Source: Oscillospiraceae bacterium (GTDB lineage Bacteria > Bacillota > Clostridia > Oscillospirales > Oscillospiraceae). From it: a stretch of DNA of 9,745 bases. The stretch spans positions 1 through 9,745 of the forward strand of contig JAQVYO010000054.1 in assembly GCA_028708585.1 (NCBI GenBank). Reading direction: 5' to 3'. Positions 6,342 to 9,745 of this stretch are shown here, in pieces. Under the pieces are notes generated by a model that saw nothing but the letters and a program-made list of their open reading frames with translations, did not search any database and had not been told where the DNA came from. Position 1 is the first letter of the stretch. Every line of letters begins with the position of its first letter. The translations under genes were made by a program, and so were the position numbers.

Positions 6342-7179
6342 CACGGACACCTCCCGTCAAGCGGCAAATGTGCTCGCCGGCTTTTTGTTCCTGTTCCTTG
6401 TAGAATGCGTTTCTCTTCATCAGTTCGTCGAAATCCACCTTATGCCCGTCAAACTCAGGCCCGTCCACACAGGCAAACTTTGTCTCCCCGCCGACGGTCA
6501 CGCGGCACCCGCCGCACATTCCAGTCCCGTCGATCATAATAGGATTGAGGCTTACAACAGTATGTACGCCGAACGGCTTGGTCACCGCGCTGACAAATTT
6601 CATCATAATCACAGGACCGATGGCAAACACCGTGTCATAGCCTTTGCCGGACTCCAGCAGGCTCTTCAGTTTGTCAGTCACGAAGCCCTTTTCTCCATAG
6701 GAGCCGTCGTCGGTTGTGAGATACAGGTTATCACAGGCGGCCCTCATCTCATCTTCCAGAATCACAATGTCTTTGTTTTTGAAGCCGGCAATCATATCCA
6801 CTTCCACGCCCATGTCATGGAGCGCCTTGGCAGCAGGATACCCGATGGCGCAGCCCACGCCGCCGCCGACCACGCAGACCTTTTTCATCCCTTCAAAATT
6901 GGAGGGCTTTCCCAACGGTCCGACGAAGTCAGAAATATAGTCGCCTTCTTCCATCTGCGCCAGCATTTTGGTGGAGCGGCCCATATGCTGGAAAATAATC
7001 TCAATGGTTCCCTTATCCCTGTCATATCCCGAAATTGTCAGTGGAACCCGCTCTCCTAACTCATCCAAGCGGAACATAATAAACTGCCCCGGCTGAGCCT
7101 TGGCAGCAACCGCTGGAGCCGCGACTTCCATCAATGTAACGATGTCGTTTAAGCGGCGTTTGGTCACTATCTGATACAT
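6334..7179 (-). CDS. nfnA: NfnA, small FAD/NAD and [2Fe-2S] subunit of NADH-dependent ferredoxin:NADP+ oxidoreductase
   Basis: NfnA carries the NAD(H) site of the NfnAB complex and passes electrons from its FAD to a [2Fe-2S] cluster near NfnB. The 281-residue product belongs to the ferredoxin-reductase superfamily, close to PyrK and SudB. It has an FAD-binding RVPLTIS (44-50), GPLGKP (87-92) and a nucleotide-binding GGGVGCAIGYP (105-115). The cluster motif has Cys 222, 225 and 237 with Asp 217 upstream; an Asp ligand is known for Nfn enzymes, but assigning it here is inference. Length is typical. The ribosome site AAGGGGAG lies 8 bases before the ATG. It is the first gene of nfnA-nfnB-TSCPD, behind a strong promoter. 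A lone copy could be named sulfide dehydrogenase or dihydroorotate dehydrogenase electron-transfer subunit; the overlap with nfnB settles it. Confidence 0.93.
   Translation of the reverse strand: MYQIVTKRRLNDIVTLMEVAAPAVAAKAQPGQFIMFRLDELGERVPLTISGYDRDKGTIEIIFQHMGRSTKMLAQMEEGDYISDFVGPLGKPSNFEGMKKVCVVGGGVGCAIGYPAAKALHDMGVEVDMIAGFKNKDIVILEDEMRAACDNLYLTTDDGSYGEKGFVTDKLKSLLESGKGYDTVFAIGPVIMMKFVSAVTKPFGVHTVVSLNPIMIDGTGMCGGCRVTVGGETKFACVDGPEFDGHKVDFDELMKRNAFYKEQEQKAGEHICRLTGGVRVG
6350..6355 (-). promoter_or_regulatory. Shine-Dalgarno site of nfnB within the end of nfnA
   Basis: GGGAGG on the minus strand lies inside the last nfnA codons. Spacing is 8 bases to TTG (6341), 5 to GTG (6344), 17 to ATG (6332) and none to the GTG at 6350. 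It supports a non-ATG start and translational coupling. Confidence 0.6.
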
Positions 7180-7214
7180 GGCTGGCTCTCCCCTTTCCCT
7201 ATTGTATGGCGATA

Positions 7215-7243
7215 ATTATACAACCAATCTTTCATCCTGTCTA
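7215..7243 (-). promoter_or_regulatory. SigA-type promoter of the nfn operon
   Basis: On the minus strand: TAGACA (7243-7238), a 17-base spacer, and a perfect TATAAT (7220-7215). The predicted start is near 7208, leaving a 5' untranslated region of about 30 bases before nfnA. Confidence 0.82.
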
Positions 7244-7277
7244 GCCCCTTTTCGTGGTTGCAAACAAAATTTCTTCC

Positions 7278-7303
7278 TAATATGGAGCGCATATACCATA
7301 TTA
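7278..7303. promoter_or_regulatory. 8-bp perfect dyad between nfnA and the spore hydrolase, possible operator
   Basis: TAATATGG (7278-7285) and CCATATTA (7296-7303) are perfect inverted repeats around a 10-base spacer. The dyad lies 35 bases upstream of the nfnA -35 box and about 105 bases before the 7410 gene. A second dyad GGAAAC-N7-GTTTCC lies next to it (7315-7333). Neither is followed by a T tract, so protein binding is more likely than termination; the regulator is unknown. Confidence 0.45.
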
Positions 7304-7340
7304 TTACCGAATCCGGAAACAAAAATGGTTTCCTAGCCGC

Positions 7341-7368
7341 CCAATTTCATTTATCCCCTGCATACGCT
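7341..7368 (+). promoter_or_regulatory. Possible SigE-like sporulation promoter
   Basis: CATACGCT (7361-7368) matches seven of eight positions of the SigE -10 consensus (CATACAHT). The segment CCAATTT (7341-7347), 13 bases upstream, is only a partial match to the -35. A mother-cell promoter would suit a SleL/YaaH gene, but the -35 is poor and spacing is short. No good SigA promoter is visible in front of this gene. Confidence 0.3.
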
Positions 7369-7409
7369 CATCCGAGGAACATTCATGCAGAAACAGCAAG
7401 GAGGAAGCT

Positions 7410-8693
7410 ATGATTATTCATGTGGTGAAGCAGGGAGAAACCGCGGACTCCATCGCCCGCCAATACGGCGTTTCACTTGCGCATCTGGTGGCCAACAACG
7501 GGATCACCAACTGGTCTCAGCTTGCGGTGGGGCAGGCCCTGCTGATTTTATTCCCGGAAAAAACCCATGTGGTGCAGCCGGGAGAAACGCTGGATTCCAT
7601 CGCCCGGGCAAACGGCGTTTCCATCCGGGAACTGTTCCAGAATAATTTTATTCTGTTTGGCCGGGAGCTTATCACGCCGGGGCAGACTTTGGTGCTTTCC
7701 TATAACGACCACCCCGAAGGCCCCCTTTCCGTGAACGGATACGCATACCCCTTCGTCAACCGGGATCTGCTGCGGAGCACGCTGCCCTTTCTCACCTATC
7801 TTACGCCGTTTACCTATGGACTCACGGCTGCGGGCGGGCTTCTGGATTTAACCGACGCCGAACTCATCCGCCTGTCCGGGGAATATGGCGTTCAACCGCT
7901 GATGCACCTGTCCACCATGACGGAGGAGGGCGGCTTCAGCAACACAAGAGCGCACCTGGTTCTGACCAATCAGGATGTGCAAAACCGCCTGATTGAAGAG
8001 ATCTTAGACAACCTGCAGCGCAAAGGCTACTATGGGCTTGACGTTGATTTTGAATTCATTTATCCGGAAGACCGGGACGCCTACACGGGTTTCATCGCGG
8101 CGCTGCGCGACCGGCTCAATCCGCTGGGCTATGAAGTGGTTGTGGCACTGGCCCCGAAGACCTCGGATACTCAGCCCGGCACTTTATATGAAGGACACGA
8201 TTACGGCGGCATGGCGCAGGCTGCCAACGCGGTGTTTCTCATGACCTACGAATGGGGGTACACTTACGGGCCGCCCATGGCGGTGGCGCCCATAAACGCC
8301 GTCCGCCGGGTGCTGGACTATGCCGTCACCAAAATCCCCAGGGAAAAAATTTTCATGGGGATGCCCAATTATGCATATGACTGGCCGCTCCCCTTTCTCC
8401 AGGGAACCACCAGGGCCCAGTCCATCTCCAACGTGCGGGCGGTGGACCTTGCCATCGAATACGGCGCGGCCATTGAATTTGACGAAGAGGCCCAAACGCC
8501 CCATTTTCGCTACTACAACCGGCAGGGAGATCCTCATGAGGTTTGGTTTGAAGACGTGCGGAGCATAAAGGCCAAACTGGACCTTGTCCGGGAATATGGA
8601 TTTCAGGGGGTCGGCTACTGGAATATGATGCGCCCCTTCCCCGGTAACTGGACCTTGCTCAACGCGCTGTTCCGCATTCGTCAAGCGTCCTAG
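7410..8693 (+). CDS. LysM-LysM-GH18 glycosidase, SleL/YaaH-type spore cortex N-acetylglucosaminidase
   Basis: Members of this group cut N-acetylglucosaminyl bonds in cortex peptidoglycan fragments during spore germination. The 427-residue product has two LysM domains (about 2-47 and 53-97), each starting with the HVVKQGET/HVVQPGET signature, then a GH18 barrel (about 108-420). The catalytic motif is GLDVDFE (209-215), with Glu215 as proton donor and Asp211 and Asp213 beside it. MTYEWGY (278-284) and GVGYWNMMRPF (400-410) are further typical barrel strands. There is no signal peptide, as is usual for SleL, which reaches the spore surface from the mother cell and is held by LysM. AAGGAGG lies 5 bases before the ATG. 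It stands alone between divergent nfnA and downstream glf, which has its own promoter. A vegetative wall role is less likely without an export signal. Confidence 0.9.
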   Translation: MIIHVVKQGETADSIARQYGVSLAHLVANNGITNWSQLAVGQALLILFPEKTHVVQPGETLDSIARANGVSIRELFQNNFILFGRELITPGQTLVLSYNDHPEGPLSVNGYAYPFVNRDLLRSTLPFLTYLTPFTYGLTAAGGLLDLTDAELIRLSGEYGVQPLMHLSTMTEEGGFSNTRAHLVLTNQDVQNRLIEEILDNLQRKGYYGLDVDFEFIYPEDRDAYTGFIAALRDRLNPLGYEVVVALAPKTSDTQPGTLYEGHDYGGMAQAANAVFLMTYEWGYTYGPPMAVAPINAVRRVLDYAVTKIPREKIFMGMPNYAYDWPLPFLQGTTRAQSISNVRAVDLAIEYGAAIEFDEEAQTPHFRYYNRQGDPHEVWFEDVRSIKAKLDLVREYGFQGVGYWNMMRPFPGNWTLLNALFRIRQAS

Positions 8694-8730
8694 CGGGCAA
8701 AGGCTCCTTTTTCCCGAACCAAGGAAGCTA

Positions 8731-8759
8731 TTGTATTTTGCGCACGAGAACGGTATAAT
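8731..8759 (+). promoter_or_regulatory. SigA-type promoter of glf
   Basis: TTGTAT (8731-8736), a 17-base spacer, and a perfect TATAAT (8754-8759). The -35 has four of six consensus bases. The start would be near 8766, about 30 bases before the proposed glf ATG. No clear terminator for the preceding gene is seen between 8694 and 8730; only CGGG and CCCG bracket a short T run. Confidence 0.7.
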
Positions 8760-8775
8760 GTTTACCATGTATGGC

Positions 8776-8782
8776 AAAGGAG
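8776..8782 (+). promoter_or_regulatory. Only visible Shine-Dalgarno site before glf, with odd spacing
   Basis: AAAGGAG lies 14 bases before ATG 8797, longer than usual, and no GTG or TTG start lies in frame between them. An in-frame CTG (8788) would be 5 bases away. The start of glf is therefore not certain. Confidence 0.4.
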
Positions 8783-8796
8783 CGTATCTGTCCCGT

Positions 8797-9745
8797 ATGA
8801 ATTGGAATGATTATGACTGCCTGATTATTGGCTCCGGCTTTGCCGGAGCCGTAGCCGCCCGGGAGCTGGCGGAACGTGGGAACCGCAAGGTGCTGGTTCT
8901 GGAGCGGAGAAACCACACCGGGGGAAACGCGTATGACTGTCCGGATGAGTCCGGCATACTCATCCACCGGTACGGACCCCATATTTTCCACACCAATACA
9001 AAACGAGTCTTTGACTATCTTTCTCGCTTTACCGAATGGCGCGTCTATGAGCACAAAGTGGCCGGAAATGTGCACGGGCAGCTCATGCCCATTCCCTTCA
9101 ACCTTCATTCTCTGTACAAAGCGTTTGCATCTGACAAGGCTGCCCTGCTGGAACAGAAGCTCCTAGCATCCTACGGAGCCGGCCGGAAAGTGACCATTCT
9201 GGAGCTGAAGGAGAATCCGGACCCGGATCTGTCCGCCCTTGCAGAGTATGTATACGAAAACATTTTTGTCTATTATACGCAAAAGCAGTGGGGTGTCAAG
9301 CCGGAGGAAATCGACCCTCTGGTTACCGCCCGGGTTCCGATTGTGCTTTCCCGGGACGACCGGTATTTTCAGGACGTTTACCAAGGCATCCCCCGAAACG
9401 GCTACGCCGCCCTGTTTCACCGAATGCTGGATCATCCCAACATCCGCGTCCTGCTCAACACCGAGGCCGGCTCGGTGTTGCATTTTGAAAACAACACGGT
9501 TTTTCTGTCCGGAACGCACTTTCCCAAACCCGTGATTTACACCGGAGCGGCGGATGAGTTGTTTGGCTGCCGATTTGGGCGCCTGCCTTACCGCACCCTG
9601 GACTTCCAGTTTGAAACCCAAAATGTCACCTGGTATCAAGCTTACGGCACCGTCAACTACACGGTGGACCGCCCTTATACCCGCATTACCGAATTTAAAC
9701 GTCTGACCGGGCAAAACTTGGAGGGAAAAACCACAATTGCGAAGG
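8797..9745 (+). CDS. glf: UDP-galactopyranose mutase (3' end outside window)
   Basis: Glf interconverts UDP-galactopyranose and UDP-galactofuranose using reduced FAD, and supplies Galf for surface polysaccharides. The frame is open from 8797 to the right edge (316 residues seen; the family usually has about 370-390). Visible landmarks are the FAD Rossmann motif GSGFAG (12-17), the downstream VLVLERRNHTGGNAYD, GPHIFHTNT (60-68), YTQKQWG (160-166), RYFQDVYQGIP (189-199), the LPYRTLDFQF stretch and YTRITEFKR (294-302). These identify Glf rather than a general amine oxidase. I chose ATG 8797 because it places the Rossmann fold at the expected distance. An in-frame ATG at 8767 would add ten residues but sits at the predicted transcription start. 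It has its own promoter and may open a polysaccharide gene cluster to the right. Confidence 0.95.
   Translation, partial: MNWNDYDCLIIGSGFAGAVAARELAERGNRKVLVLERRNHTGGNAYDCPDESGILIHRYGPHIFHTNTKRVFDYLSRFTEWRVYEHKVAGNVHGQLMPIPFNLHSLYKAFASDKAALLEQKLLASYGAGRKVTILELKENPDPDLSALAEYVYENIFVYYTQKQWGVKPEEIDPLVTARVPIVLSRDDRYFQDVYQGIPRNGYAALFHRMLDHPNIRVLLNTEAGSVLHFENNTVFLSGTHFPKPVIYTGAADELFGCRFGRLPYRTLDFQFETQNVTWYQAYGTVNYTVDRPYTRITEFKRLTGQNLEGKTTIAK

Noticed and set aside
6151..7059. 302-residue + strand open frame opposite nfnB/nfnA
   Set aside because: It is antisense to two well-supported genes, crosses their junction, has no ribosome site, and its His/Ala-rich product looks like reverse-strand reading.
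7382..7388. SigG-like -10 box CATTCAT before the GH18 gene
   Set aside because: The last two bases do not fit the CATNNTA pattern and spacing to the GCATA element is too short.
9163..9714. 183-residue minus-strand open frame opposite glf
   Set aside because: The + strand encodes clear UDP-galactopyranose mutase motifs throughout this stretch, so this is a shadow.

Overview
The window looks like a piece of chromosome from a spore-forming member of the Clostridia (Firmicutes), probably of moderately high GC content and Oscillospiraceae-like. The reasons are consensus SigA-type promoters with strong AGGAGG ribosome sites, an NfnAB electron-bifurcating transhydrogenase typical of anaerobes, a SleL/YaaH-type spore-cortex glucosaminidase, an RqcH gene, and an infC-rpmI-rplT operon of Firmicutes layout. 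The taxonomic call is inference from gene content; no rRNA gene is present. I see no tRNA, rRNA, CRISPR array, transposase or prophage gene.

Layout from left to right. (1) The 3' quarter of rqcH (ribosome quality control) on the + strand runs into the left edge and converges on the minus-strand operon infC-rpmI-rplT. About 150 bases with two hairpins separate them. (2) The infC operon has a textbook promoter, a roughly 160-base structured leader and a probable AUU start codon for IF3, the classic setting for autogenous control. (3) Upstream of it, also on the minus strand, lies guaB (IMP dehydrogenase), then an unrecognised protein with repeated cysteine modules. (4) A 230-base gap holds a striking 94-base structured inverted repeat. 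(5) Next is a minus-strand operon nfnA-nfnB followed by a small TSCPD-domain gene, driven by a near-consensus promoter. (6) A divergent intergenic region with a perfect 8-bp dyad leads to a + strand LysM-LysM-GH18 protein (SleL/YaaH type). (7) Behind its own promoter is glf (UDP-galactopyranose mutase), cut by the right edge.

Most of this is housekeeping: translation, ribosome rescue, GTP supply and NADPH/ferredoxin balance, with an envelope and spore end to the right. I do not see a new multi-gene system. The parts that deserve a second look are the structured repeat at 4562-4655, the duplicated cysteine-module protein at 3854-4459, the infC leader with its AUU start, and the dyad between nfnA and the spore hydrolase.
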